Assembly (NCBI RefSeq): GCF_024166365.1 | Contig: NC_064823.1 | Span: 3,962,924 to 4,026,923, forward strand | Length of the DNA: 64,000 bases | Source of the DNA: Elephas maximus indicus | Lineage: Eukaryota; Chordata; Mammalia; Proboscidea; Elephantidae | Direction: 5' to 3' | In this document: in pieces, positions 23,877-34,406 of the stretch | Layout: every line of letters begins with the position of its first letter | How positions within the stretch are numbered: the first letter of the stretch is position 1 | Position numbers and translations under genes: made by a program | The notes under the pieces: model-generated | The model's database searches: none | What the model was told of the DNA's origin: nothing | The model's input: the letters and a program-made list of their open reading frames with translations, nothing else

Positions 23877-26800
23877 GTGAGTGTCCTTCCTTGCACGGCA
23901 GACCCGACTCGCCCCTAGGGCTAGCCCTGCTGGCGAGGGCGGGGGCGGCTTCGGCTCGGCTTAGCCCTGCCGTGACCTTCGCCGGCTCTGGGCCCGGAGC
24001 CCCCGCCTGCCGCCCCCGCGCGCCCCGGCCCTTGCCGGTCACCCCCGGCTGCCGCCCCCGCGCGCCCCGGCCCCTGCCGGTCACCCCCGCCTGCCGCCCC
24101 CGCGCGCCCCGGCCCCTGCCGGTCACCCCCGCCTGCCGCCCCCGCGCGCCCCGGCCCCTGCCGGTCACCCCCGCCTGCCGCCCCCGCGCGCCCCGGCCCT
24201 TGCCGGTCACCCCCGCCTGCCGCCCCCGCGCGCCCCGGCCCCTGCCGGTCACCCCCGCCTGCCGCCCCCGCGCGCCCCGGCCCCTGCCGGTCACCCCCCG
24301 CCGGCCCACCTCCGAGCGCTCCCGGCCCCTGCCGGTCACCCCCCGCCGGCCCACCTCCGAGCGCTCCCGGCCCCTGCCGGTCACCCGTCGCCGGCCCACC
24401 TCCGACCGCTCCGGGACCCTGCCGGTCACCCCCCGCCGGCCCACCTCCGAGCGCTCCCGGCCCCTGCCGGTCACCCCCCGCCGGCCCACCTCCGAGCGCT
24501 CCGGGACCCCTGCTGGCTCCCCACCGGCCCTCCTGCTGGTTCGCTCCTGAAGGGGCGGGGAGGGCAGCCCCTCCTGGAGGCGCCGCTCCCAGCTCCTCCG
24601 TCCGCGCGCCGCGCCCCTAGACGAGGCTGGGGAGACGCCCTGGGGCCGGGCTCCCCTCGGATCTGCTTCCTGGGCTGTTGAAGTGGGGGCTGAAGGGAGA
24701 ATGAAATGCGATAAGACAGGCGAAAATGTTCGGATTTTTCTGCCAGGCAGTAAGTTACAGATTTACGTTCTGTCTCTCACTGTCCCCTTTCAGTTTCAGC
24801 TCGGTCAAAGTTCTACGTTCGAGAGCCGCCGAACAGCAAGCCGAACTGGCTGAAAGTGGGCCTGACCTTGGGCACCACAGCCTTCCTGTGGGCCTATGTG
24901 AGTACCTCACTGTCCTGAAACCCCAGTAGAGTAGGCGGAAAGAAGATCAATGTGACAGATTCTCATAAAGTTGCAGATTTAGGTAATTGCTAATAACACA
25001 AAGAAAATCCCAGGAAGGCCTAAAAAGAAATATTAAAATTTCACTGGCCTAGAGAAAGTATGATGGGGCTGAAATATTTGTCATTCATTGTTAAAAGCAT
25101 GGTTTTGTAAAGAATGGCGACTTTATTAAGTATTAATTATAGTTTTAGTTTTTAATGAGGATTGAGGATTTTATGAAAGCATTTTTTTCAGCTGCCACAG
25201 GGACAAACCAATAATGAACAAGCTATGCAAATTCAATACCGTTAGACTTCCGAAGGAGCCCAGGTGGTGCAGTGGTTAAGAGATCGGCTGCTAACTAAAA
25301 GGTCAGCAGTTCGAATCCACCAGCCGCTCCTTAGAAACCCTGTGGGGCAGTTCTGTGCTGTCCTGTAGCATGGCTATGAGTCGGAATCAACTTGAGGGCA
25401 ACTAGTTTGCCCCCTTTTTTTTTTTTTTTTAAAGACTTTTAAACTTCCAAAACATTGGGCTTTAATCAATGTGTGTAATAAATGCATTGTTGGAAATCGT
25501 ACTTAGTGTGTAGCAGCCTTTTTTTTTTTTTTGAGTCTTTCTGTATTCTAAGTGCTTTACATTAATAACTTAACCTTTTCAATAACAATGTGTGGTAGGT
25601 ACTATTATTGTTGCCCTTTTACAGATGAAGAAACAAGTTTAGAGAAATTCCTTTGCTGAACCTAGTTCTTGCTGACTTCAGAGGCCACAGTATAGACCTG
25701 TGTGAAATACTGCCTCTCTACTAATAAATTTTTTAAGTTGACTCAAAGTAACAGCATTTAAAGTTTTTGTTTTGTATCTAATGTATTCAGTGCTTTCTCC
25801 ATTGCCTTCCACCTCAGCTCTTGGATCTCTTATCTTTGATTTTCTCATTAAAGTAGTTCAGATCTCTGGCATGGGAAGGGGTAAGAGATGTTGAAAATCA
25901 CTTACCGCTTGATAAGAGTAACCAATCCTTTTCAGTGTTTGTTATAATGAAATTTTATACATTATTAATTTGAGTTAGGGTTTTTTAATAGAAGAATCTT
26001 GATTGCTGCTGAGGGCACTAATGATTAAAATTGGATCTTCAGTTGCAGTGACCATCATCCAGTATTAGCCATCGTTCCAGCTGCATATTCTCTCAGACAG
26101 TAGTTGTCTAAGAAAGTGGTTGTCCTCCACAAAATCTAATTAGTACACCTATAGTTTGGGGGTGGGGTTGGTCATTCACTCACAGCATCAGACTTCTAAA
26201 GTTAGAAGTATAACACACACCCACCAACCAGCCTGGATCCTATTTAATAACCAAGTTTGCTGTGTCATATGTTGATTTAGCCCCTCTGTGCTAGGGCATT
26301 CCATTATATTTATTACTCACTGAATAAAGTAATACAGCAAAAGTTGAATCCAAACCTTAAGGGTTGCCTTCTCAAACTTAGTATGCCAAATTGTGCTGAA
26401 CACGTCTACAGCGTTCATCGTTTTTGGACTTTTCAATTTCTTAGCCTTTTATTTCTAACTAGAATAGTTGTAATTGTTTTATTATCTTTTTTTTTTTTCA
26501 GTTGTAGTTTAGGTGAAAGTTTACAGCAGACGTTAACTTCTCATACATAAACTTATACACATAGTTTTGTGATATTAAGTTGCAATTCCCACAATGTGAC
26601 AGCACGCTCCCCCTTTCCATCCCAGGTTCCTGTCTCATTCTGCCTCTGGATGGGAGCTGCCCATTTGGTCTCGTGTATCTGATTGAACTAAGAAGCACAC
26701 TCCTCATGTGTATTTTTTGTTTTATAGTCCTGTATAAGCTTTGTCTGAAAATGGGCTTTGGGAATGGTTTAGCTCTGGGTTAACAGAGCGCCTGGAAGCC

Positions 26801-27670
26801 ATAGTTTTGGGGGTTCTTCCAGTCTCTGTCAGACCATTAAGTCTGATCTTTTTACGTGAATTTGATTCTGCTCTGTGCTTTTCTCTCCCTCTGTCCAGGG
26901 CTTTGTTGGGTTCCCTGTTAGGGCAGTCATTGGCGGTAGCCAGGCACTGTCTAGTTCTTCTGGTCTCAGGCTGGAGGAGCCTCTGGTTTATGTGGACCTT
27001 TAGTCTCTTGGGAAACCCTGGTGGCATAGTGGTTAAGAGCTATGGCTGCTAAACAAAAGGTTGGCCGTTCGAATCTACCAGGTGCTCCTTGGAAACTCTA
27101 TGGGGCGGTTCTACTCTGTCCCATAAGGCCGCTATGAGTCAGAATCGACTTGATGGTAATGAGTTTTGGTTTTTGGCTTTAACCTCTTGGGCTAATATTT
27201 TCCTTGTGTCTTTGATGTTCTTCATTCTCCTTTGCTGCTTTGCTCCAGGTGGGCTGGGACCAATTGATGTATCTTAGATGGCCATTGGCAAGCTTTTAAG
27301 ACCCCAGACACCACTCACCAAAGTGGGATGTGGAGCATTTTCTTAATAAACTTTGTTATGCCAGTTGACCTAAATGTCCCTCAAAACTATGATTCCTGGG
27401 CTCCAGCCCCAGCTACTCTGTACCTCAAAGTGTTTGGAAGTGTTCAGGAAACTTCTTTGCTTTTGCTTTGGTCCAGTTGTGCTGACTTCCCCTGTTAATC
27501 TATTATTATCTCTTGCAAAATATCACAGGATACACAAGTAGCGTCAGTAGCCTCGTCTTTAAGTTGCCAGAAAGATTTCATTTCTAATTTTAATTTTTAC
27601 CTACTTCTAGCTCATCAAACAACATAATGAAGATGTTTTAGAGTATAAAAGAAGAAATGGGTTGGAATAA
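23810..27670 (+). CDS. NDUFC1: NDUFC1, complex I subunit C1 (KFYI); three coding exons
   Basis: NDUFC1 is a small single-span accessory subunit of mitochondrial NADH:ubiquinone oxidoreductase, in the inner-membrane arm. Coding exons are 23810-23876, 24794-24897 and 27611-27670; joined they give 76 residues and a TAA stop, the same length as human NDUFC1. Residues 1-27 ([20 protein letters not shown]...) are Arg-rich with no acidic residue, a mitochondrial presequence; KFYVREPPN at 28-36 is the conserved mature start that names the subunit; about 41-59 ([19 protein letters not shown]) is the membrane span; the tail [17 protein letters not shown] is nearly identical to the human protein as I recall it. 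All junctions are GT-AG: donors GTGAGT after exons 1 and 2; acceptors CTTTCAG and CTTCTAG. Intron 1 carries a large minisatellite, intron 2 an old L1 and an AfroSINE. The start codon lies within a YY1-like AAGATGGCGCC. Confidence 0.95.
24003..24525. repeat. GC-rich minisatellite in NDUFC1 intron 1, two unit types
   Basis: Block one is about seven nearly identical 42-bp units from 24003 to about 24296, differing at a handful of positions. Block two is about five 45-bp units to about 24525 that share the second half of the unit (the GGCCCCTGCCGGTCACCCC core) but have a different first half. Both unit lengths are multiples of three and lack stops, so long open frames appear on both strands; these are artefacts of the repeat. 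The array starts about 125 bp after the exon 1 donor. Confidence 0.95.
24794..24897 (+). CDS. NDUFC1: NDUFC1 coding exon 2
   Basis: 104 coding bases from the rest of codon 23 to Tyr57, ending in phase 0 before GTGAGT. The acceptor is doubled: CAG at 24791-24793 and another CAG six bases later (24797-24799). The first keeps the length of the human protein; the second would drop two residues without changing frame. Confidence 0.93.
25253..25412 (+). mobile_element. AfroSINE in NDUFC1 intron 2
   Basis: Sense copy, GGAGCCCAGGTGGTGCAGTGG to GTCGGAATCAACTTGAGGGC, followed by a T-rich tail. Confidence 0.9.
25520..25665 (-). mobile_element. MIR-like fragment
   Basis: AAGTGCTTTACATTAATAAC, GGTAGGTACTATTATTGTTG and TTTTACAGATGAAGAAAC form an antisense MIR core. 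Confidence 0.65.
26488..27500 (-). mobile_element. Older L1 LINE 3' end in NDUFC1 intron 2
   Basis: Antisense L1 3' UTR, more diverged than the other copies, with a probable duplication TATTATCT-like at 26477-26487 and 27501-27511. An AfroSINE (27013-27176) is inserted in it. Confidence 0.82.
27013..27176 (+). mobile_element. AfroSINE inside the L1 of NDUFC1 intron 2
   Basis: Sense copy flanked by CTTTAGTCTCTTGGG (26998-27012) and CTTTAACCTCTTGGG (27177-27191). Confidence 0.92.
27611..27670 (+). CDS. NDUFC1: NDUFC1 coding exon 3
   Basis: Twenty codons including TAA, after acceptor CTACTTCTAG. It encodes [19 protein letters not shown]. The exon continues 20 bases past the stop to a donor (ATA|GTAAGT at 27690/27691), so the transcript is probably spliced again within the 3' UTR. 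Confidence 0.93.
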   Translation, partial: LIKQHNEDVLEYKRRNGLE

Positions 27671-28025
27671 ACTACTGAAATACCAACATAGTAAGTGTTC
27701 AGTTTTATAGAATGAATGGATTATGCAAGTTAACGTGACTTCCTTTTAGATCATGGATTTTGATTGATTGTCTTTTTATTAGGTTTTTGCTTTTCAGCAT
27801 CCATATTTCTGTTTGTGACAAATTTATGAATACTTAACACCTTGACTCTTAGCATCTTTTAACATAATCATTACTCTTTGGCTTTTTGTTCAAAAGAAGT
27901 TGTGTTTAAGAATGAGAACAAAATCATTATTTTCTTAAGCAGTACTTACACATTTCCTTCAGGCACTTATTTTAAGTTACAGTTATTGTGTGTATATGTT
28001 GTAATATCTGTTTGACAAATTCCAT

Positions 28026-28140
28026 ACTTGACTGTAAATTCCGTGAGGGCGGGAACCATGTATATTTCATTAATCATCATATCGGCATCTTCCCCAATGC
28101 CTGGCCCATCTAAGACCTTAATATTTGTTGAATGTATAAG
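28026..28140 (+). mobile_element. L2-like 3' end
   Basis: TGACTGTAAATTCCGTGAGGG, GGAACCATGTATATTTC and ATATTTGTTGAATGTAT are the known L2 3' end. Confidence 0.7.
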
Positions 28141-28786
28141 GGCAATAGTTCTGTTTTCTTTTTTTCATGAATGACACCCAGTTGGAGAATTCCTGGTAAA
28201 ACCTAGCTGCAAACAAGATTGCATACTCTGCCTAGTCTGTGATATAAAACAGAGAGCTTATTTTATATATGTTCTAGGTGTATTTCTGAAAATGCTTGAA
28301 AACAAATCCTATAACTGTCCTTTTGTAAAGTAAAAAATCACTCTTAAAAAATCTCAATTTTCATGGATTAGGTTGACGAAAGTAGGTAACTTTTATCTGC
28401 TGGATAATAAACATAGTTATCACTAACATTCACTTTTTTTTTTTTTTTCATATTTAACAACTCTCAAACTCAGGTCTTGGGGGTTTGACTGACTTTTGTT
28501 TTTTCCGTTCCACTGATTATCACCTTGCCCATTTCACTATTTCAATCAGTGAATCAAGAGATAAAAATTAATACAGTTTTAAGTAGAAACCAGATGCTTT
28601 TACTAAAGAATAGTACAATAAAATATTTCTTGTTGAAATTTAAGGAAAATGAAGGGTTGATATTCTGTGGATTTGTTTTCTAAAAGTTCCTTGATGCTGT
28701 AAGTTGAATTATTTAGAGTGGTCTAATTTTAATATTTCTGCTGGCTAATGCTATAGTGTTTGTTTTTTTGTTTTTCTTCGTTATAG

Positions 28787-28938
28787 GTATGCTCCGTATA
28801 GTGATTACAGCAATACCTCTGGATTCACCAATCTTTTGATTGTAAATGAGAGAGAAAAAGTTTTTGTGAATGTATATTGTCAGCATTTGTGTGTTGCATC
28901 ATTAAGTGATAAAATAAAAATACATCTGTATTCTTCAG
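28787..28938 (+). other. NDUFC1: Probable last non-coding exon of NDUFC1 (3' UTR)
   Basis: A long T-rich tract and TTATAG acceptor end at 28786, pairing with the consensus donor 20 bases after the NDUFC1 stop. An AATAAA signal lies at 28913-28918. The 3' end near 28938 is an estimate. The short stop-to-junction distance means the arrangement should not trigger nonsense-mediated decay. Confidence 0.65.
28913..28918 (+). terminator. NDUFC1: Polyadenylation signal AATAAA, NDUFC1
   Basis: Canonical AATAAA near the end of the inferred last exon. Confidence 0.6.
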
Positions 28939-29220
28939 AAAATGCATATTGTGATAACTAGCAGAAAATGTTCATTCTAAGGTATAGTATTGAAAGTATT
29001 TCCATATGAAAGGTACATTGTGTTAAATGTGCAAGTTGAAAAATTTAATCATTAAACAATTTCAGTGTAAATTCAGTCTGCTACCTAATGTTGAATACTT
29101 GGAGTGATTTTTGTTACTTTCATCATCTGATAATAGAGTCAGCAGTAATTGAGGACACATTGGCAAGAAAACTTCGTATGGAAATGGATTCAGGAATCAC
29201 TACTGAAGTGATTTACTGTT

Positions 29221-29687
29221 TGTCTTAGTTATCTAGTGCTGCCATAACAAATACCACAAGTGGATGGCATTAACAAATTCTTTCACAGTCTAGGAGGCTA
29301 GAAGTCTGAATTCAGGGCGCCAGCTCCTGGGGAAGGGTTTCTCTCTGTTGGTTTTGGGGGAAGGTCCTTGTCATCAATCTTCCCCTGGGCTAGAAGCTTC
29401 TCAGCACAGGGACCCCAGGTCCAAAGGTCGCATTCCACTCCCGGTGCTTCTTTCTTGGTGGCATAAGGTCCCTTTCCTCTCTGCTCAATTCTCTCATATC
29501 TCAAATTGCCCGAAGATACAACCTAATCCTGTAGATTGAGTCCTTCATTAACATCATAGAGGTTAGGATTTACAACACATAGGATATTCACATCAGATCA
29601 TAAAGTGGTGGACAACCACACCACAGTGGGAATCATGGCCTAGCCAAGTGACACCCATCTTGGGGGGACACAGTTCAATCCATAACA
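29221..29687 (-). mobile_element. Solo LTR fossil, MaLR-like
   Basis: On the minus strand it begins TGTTATGGATTGAACTGTGT and ends CTAGATAACTAAGACA, the TG...CA ends and general design of MaLR/MLT1-type LTRs. The flanks CTGTT and CTCTT look like a 5-bp duplication with one change. No internal region remains. It shares a central block with the 1-kb LTR family further right. Old, fixed fossil. Confidence 0.75.
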
Positions 29688-30246
29688 CTCTTTATAACAA
29701 CTTTAAATTTCTAATCAAAACACTTATTCTTTATTATGTTGGGGAGATAGAAATTATTACCGGAAATACAAAAGAGCCCAAATATTGTTTTCTTCTAGAG
29801 GAGCCCTTTGGTAGGTCATAGAGTAAAGGCAAGTCCTATAACCAGACTGATTATTTTTGGCAGCATTATAAACCCAAGACCAGAAAGGCCATATATAAAG
29901 AGAAGCCTGTTGCATTTCAGACACTAAGTGGAAAAAAAGGTCTACCTGATTTTGATTTAATAAACTTGCCTGTGATTAACACATATTCTATCTGTACCCT
30001 CTTTTTTTTATGGAAACTCTCTTTTTACATTATTACCAAAGGAACCATCCTGCACCATCCTTTGACCAGAGATAATTCTAAGTCCTCTGGAAAATGATTC
30101 TTGCTCAGTCCAGCTACTCTTGAACTGAGAAGTAAATGCAGCAACTAAGGCTGTGGCCTTTTCTTTACAATATGGATCAGGGAAATCAGAAGGCCCAGGT
30201 ACAGTGAAGTGCATCCTAAACTCAATAATTGAAACCTAATTTAAGC

Positions 30247-30395
30247 TATGGTGGTGCAGTGGTTAAGAGCATGGCTGCTGACCAACGTTCAGCAGTTCCA
30301 ATCCACCAGCTGCTTCTTGGAAACCCTATGGGGCAGCTCTGCTCTGTCCTATAGAGTCACTATGCATCAAAATCAGTGGCAACGAGTTTTTAACT
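30247..30395 (+). mobile_element. AfroSINE
   Basis: Sense copy, ATGGTGGTGCAGTGGTTAAG to CAGTGGCAACGAGTTTTT. Confidence 0.88.
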
Positions 30396-30399
30396 CAAG

Positions 30400-32307
30400 C
30401 TGTGCTAACCTAAAAAAGAAAAATCATTATTATAAAGATACAGAGTGACTCAGATCCCAAGAACAGAAATGCACCAGGGCCCAGGAATAACGAGCCTGGA
30501 ACTCAAATAAGACTCCTGCTCTGTGTATCTGTTCATTTTCTTTCGTTGTACTTGGCTTCCCCTGCAATTGGTCTATTTTATGCACCTTGCGGGGATCATT
30601 CAACAATGCAAATAGGGTGCATAAAGCCACCCAATAGGATAAAGTGACCTTTCGGGAATTGGTCAATTACTATGCACGTTAAATGGCTGTGACCTATCAA
30701 GGGTAAACAAATAATTTTTTTTTTTTTTATAAGAATCAGCACAAAGCTGGTTCCTATAGGTGAAGGTTAAAGATGTCCCAAATGCCTTACTTTTCCAAAC
30801 TGCTGTACCACTCCATCACCTGTAACATAAACTACTTCCCTCTCACTTCAGTACTCTCTCACTCACCTGTTTTGGGGTTCCCTAATTGGCTGCAACGTTT
30901 CACAAAACTCATAAACCATTAAAGGAAATGGCTCATGTGGCTGTAGAGGCTGGCAAGTCCCAAATTCGTGGGTCAGGCATAGACTTCTTCCTGGCCCTCA
31001 GTCTCTGCCCAAAGGCACTCAGCTTTCTCACTCTGTGGGCCAGGAAGCCCACTGCACCATCTCCTGTGGGTGTCTGCTGCAGGTCTCTGCTTTGGTGGTG
31101 GTGGGCTCTCCTCTCAAATCGGCTCTTAAGGCAAAACTGACCAATTCCCTCGATAGGCTGCAATTTGCACAGCCCTACCCAATCACCTGGGTAGAAGTCA
31201 CAAGACCATGGCTAGGAAGGCCACACACAAATATAATCACACAGCGAAGGGGATCGGTGGATGCTGGTCTGGTGGAAGGACCACGATTCGCAATTGACAA
31301 GAAATAGGCTTACACAAGAGGCAGTTACACAGAGGTTGAGAGGGACCTCACTACCATCAAAAGGAGCCTGGAGCACAGCATGTCCTTTGGACCTGGGTCC
31401 CTGTGCTGATAACCTCCTAGATCCAGAAGAGAGCTGTAACACTGAAGATGGCAAGAGATGGCACAAGACTGCACAGCAGGACCAGCAGCAGCAGCAGCAC
31501 AAGGTGCAAGGCAGCTGTAGTGGGCTTACTGACCACTGAGAGCAACCTGAGCACCTCTGGGCGGGAGGCATAGTGGCTGGCAGAGTGGGGTACCTCCAAG
31601 CACTTGTTGGCAGAGCTAAAGAGGTGTAACATTTGCCCAAGTAGCGCAAAGGCCAAAAGAAGGCCCAGCAGTGGGCACGGCCACAGAAGCTGAAAGCTGT
31701 CTTGGTTGGAAGCTGTCCTGATTGACTGTTCCTGTCTTCTGAATTGTATCCTGTTACCTCCACATTGATCCTGATCCTGAGTTGTAGCCTGTTATTTCCC
31801 TAAAAACCTCATAACTGTGAGTATGGTCTACGAGTTCTGTGTGGCCAGTGCAGGGCTTCCAACTGGTTCATTGCGGTTCAAACCCCTGCTAATAATCTGC
31901 ATTTCTAACAAGTTCCAAGCGATGCTAATGATGCTGGTTAGGGACCAATATTGAGAAGCCTAGTAGAGCAGTGGTTCTCAAAGTTTATTACACACAAGAA
32001 TCACCTGGGGACCTTGTTAAAATGTAGATTCTGGCTCAGCATACATGGAGTGGAAATACAAATTCTCAGTAGGGTTTCGAGCAAGAAAGAACGGATTTGA
32101 AGTCCTGGGCCAATGCAACAAATTACTGAAGCCAGCAGAGAAGTAGAGACTGCCAGGGGAAGACAATGGGTGTCAGATATGGTGAAAAAATTTGAGGTGT
32201 GTCTGACCTCAACCTCACAGGAGTCAGCTTTGGATGACTCTGACTCTCATCCCTCGTCTTAATGTTAGATGAGGTCTGAGGTCTGACATTACTACAGCAC
32301 AGTATCA
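30400..32307 (+). mobile_element. LTR fossil, copy 1 of a 1-kb LTR family, with a hAT insertion
   Basis: By eye it is homologous over most of its length with the solo LTRs at 33337-34336 and 59518-60881: GATCCTGATCCTGAGTTGTA, then ATAACTGTGAGTATGG..., and the final CTGACCTC / ATTACTACAGCA block. A small hAT element (31851-32107) interrupts it. The left end is uncertain. Class not assigned; a decayed fossil with no coding content. Confidence 0.7.
31851..32107. mobile_element. Non-autonomous hAT-type DNA transposon inside the LTR
   Basis: 257 bp from CAGGGCTTCCAACTGG to TTTGAAGTCCTG: imperfect terminal inverted repeats of the CAGG...CCTG type. The 8-bp flanks GGCCAGTG (31843-31850) and GGCCAATG (32108-32115) differ at one base, and the other two LTR copies have the uninterrupted site, showing a true insertion. 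It includes MER5-like text (CAGTGGTTCTCAAAG at 31969). No transposase. Confidence 0.75.
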
Positions 32308-33293
32308 ACGAGGTGGTCACGTAAATTACTAAGTTGCCATAGAAAAACTGAATGAACTAAGGTCCTGGTATAAGAAGTGTTAGGGAATCTCATGTTTATT
32401 TTACTACAGAAGAGGAAGTGAATAGATTTTAGAGTACTGAGTGACCTCCAAGAATACACTAAGAATATTTAACAACTCGATTACCCATTCCCCTTCATTT
32501 TACCTAAATATCTTAGGCCATCAAGAGTGCTTATCAGGACTTTTAATTTCCTGCCAATTTGTCTTCGCAGATATACTTCTAAATTGTTTCACTTTATACC
32601 CATATTGATCTGTTGAAAAGTACAGATTATAGCCTAAAAATTAAGTGTAAAGAAAAACAAAGCAGTTTCTAATTTTCTATGGAATCTAGGAAATCACTCA
32701 GTCTTTGAGAATTGCTTTTAATTATATAGCACCTAAGCCTCAAATACATATAATTAACATTGCCAATAATGGACCTGCACAGTATGTTTCCAGACTAATA
32801 GATCGTCGTCAATGATCACAATTAAGTGGAGGTCATCTGAAGTAGGACAAGTTATCCCTGCCCATAGAGTCTTGTTTTCCTAAGCAGAGTAAGAAAAATG
32901 TCAAGGATGCACTCAAGGGCAGCATTATAAACAATGTGAGTAATGGCTAGGAAACCACTGTCCAAGCCTCACACTCTTCCGTAGCAAAAACCTAAGGTAA
33001 ATTCTCTCGGGTTTGAGAGAAACCGCTTGCCATCGAGTGAATTTGACAAACTGTGAAATGAAATTTGCCATCAATATGGAAAGCCACATATCCTATGGGA
33101 GCAGTAGAGTTGGTAGAAAATTGCCTTGATCTGAAAAGCATGAGCTTTTAACTAAGATAAAGAATCTAGAGAAGTGGCACTATTTATCTCACAGTTCTAT
33201 TTTATGTTTAGATTTTTTAAGTTCTCGAATGCTAATATTAAAAAAAAAAAAAAAATTCTCCCAGAACGTGAGCAACTTGAAAGCTGCTTTGTC

Positions 33294-33336
33294 CCTGTTG
33301 TTGTTAGCTACTGTGAAGTTGGCACCTGACTCATGG
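33294..33336 (-). mobile_element. Long-type SINE, left half (split by LTR copy 2)
   Basis: TTGTTGTTAGCTACTGTGAAG and CACCTGACTCATGG are a SINE/RTE-type tail that resumes at 34342 on the far side of the LTR. Confidence 0.65.
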
Positions 33337-34336
33337 TGTAACACTGTTGTGGTAGGGGCATCTGACCTCCTCTAACTTCACCAGGCAGGAGGAGAATCAA
33401 GGTTAACAGCCCGAGGCTGATTCCTTTGAGGCGGAGGTCAGGCGTACCTCCTCTCTCCAACCTTTTTTAGCAATTCTAACACCAGCCATCCCTCCCATGG
33501 CATTCTGTACTTCTCTGCTGAGTTCCATACTTCATTGCAATGGCCACACAGAACTTACAGACAATACTCACAGTTATGAGGTTTATTAGGGAAGTAACAC
33601 GTTACAATTCAGGATCAGGAACGAGTCAGGATACAGTTCTTTGGCCAGGACAGCTTCTCGGCTATGCCCACTGGCAGGCCTCTCCCTGGCCCTTGGCCCC
33701 TAGGGCCTCTTGGGCTGACCCAGCCTCTGCCCTGCTTGGGTAAGTGTTACAAAGCTCTTTACCTCTGCCAGTAAGTGCCCGGGAGCACCTCACTCTGCCA
33801 CAAGGCCTCTTCCCTGAAGCCACTCAGCTCGCTAGCTACATGGGTTGGCACGTCCCATGTGGGCTGGAAAGCACACTTTGCCATCTTGTGCCAGTCTCAT
33901 GGGTCTGCTGCTTTTGCTGCCGCTGTTTCTCTGCCACTGCTTCTTCCTGTCTTGAGCCATCTCTGGTGTTAGAGCTCTCTGTTACCTGGGTCTAGAAGGT
34001 TCTCAGCACAGGGGCCCCAGGTCCTAAGGATGCATTCTGCTCCCAGCTCTTCTTTCTTAGTGGTAGTGAGGTCCCCCTGTCCACCTTTAAGATGGCTCAT
34101 TTTAAGTCTAACAGGATGGTAAAAATGACCAGTCCCCTCATTAGAGTTCCATATACCTTGTTTGCATGATCCAACCCTCACAAAGGTGCCATACGCCTTA
34201 TTTGCATTATTAGAAAGCTATCCAATCCCCCTGGTGGGCCACAAGCACTTCATTTGCATATTCCCACCCAGTCATTTGGTGGGAGTTACAAGGCCATGGT
34301 GAGAAAGTCCATATAAAAGCAATCCATCGCATCACA
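33337..34336 (-). mobile_element. Solo LTR fossil, copy 2, exactly bounded
   Basis: 1000 bp. On the minus strand it runs from TGTGATGCGATGG to GTGTTACA and is flanked by the 5-bp duplication CATGG (33332-33336, 34337-34341). It carries a TATA-like TATAAAAG and an AATAAA-like region in the expected order. It was inserted into an older long-type SINE. A solo LTR; family named only as an afrotherian-looking ERV LTR. Confidence 0.85.
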
Positions 34337-34341
34337 CATGG

Positions 34342-34405
34342 CAACCCCATGTATTACAGGGTAGAACTGTGCCATAGGGTTTTCTTGGCTCTAATCTTTA
34401 CAGAG
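34342..34405 (-). mobile_element. Long-type SINE, right half
   Basis: CAACCCCATGTATTACAGGG, GTGCCATAGGGTTTTCTTGG and CTAATCTTTACAGAG continue the SINE of 33294-33336. Confidence 0.65.
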
Positions 34406-34406
34406 A

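Larger units (their letters stand above)
23670..24680. promoter_or_regulatory. NDUFC1: CpG island, NDUFC1 promoter, exon 1 and repeat
   Basis: GC-rich island starting about 140 bp before the NDUFC1 ATG and running through the intron 1 minisatellite. AGATGGCGCC spanning the start codon resembles a YY1 site, common among nuclear genes for mitochondrial proteins. No TATA box is seen. Confidence 0.75.

Noticed and set aside
23692-24489. A 265-codon open frame on the minus strand opposite NDUFC1 intron 1
   Set aside because: It is a by-product of 42- and 45-bp repeats without stops; there is no domain or gene context.
31212-31763. A 183-codon minus-strand frame
   Set aside because: It lies antisense within LTR copy 1 and shows no protein features.
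33010-33150. Possible AfroSINE tail (TTGCCATCGAGTG)
   Set aside because: Too short and diverged to separate from chance; the body is not convincing.
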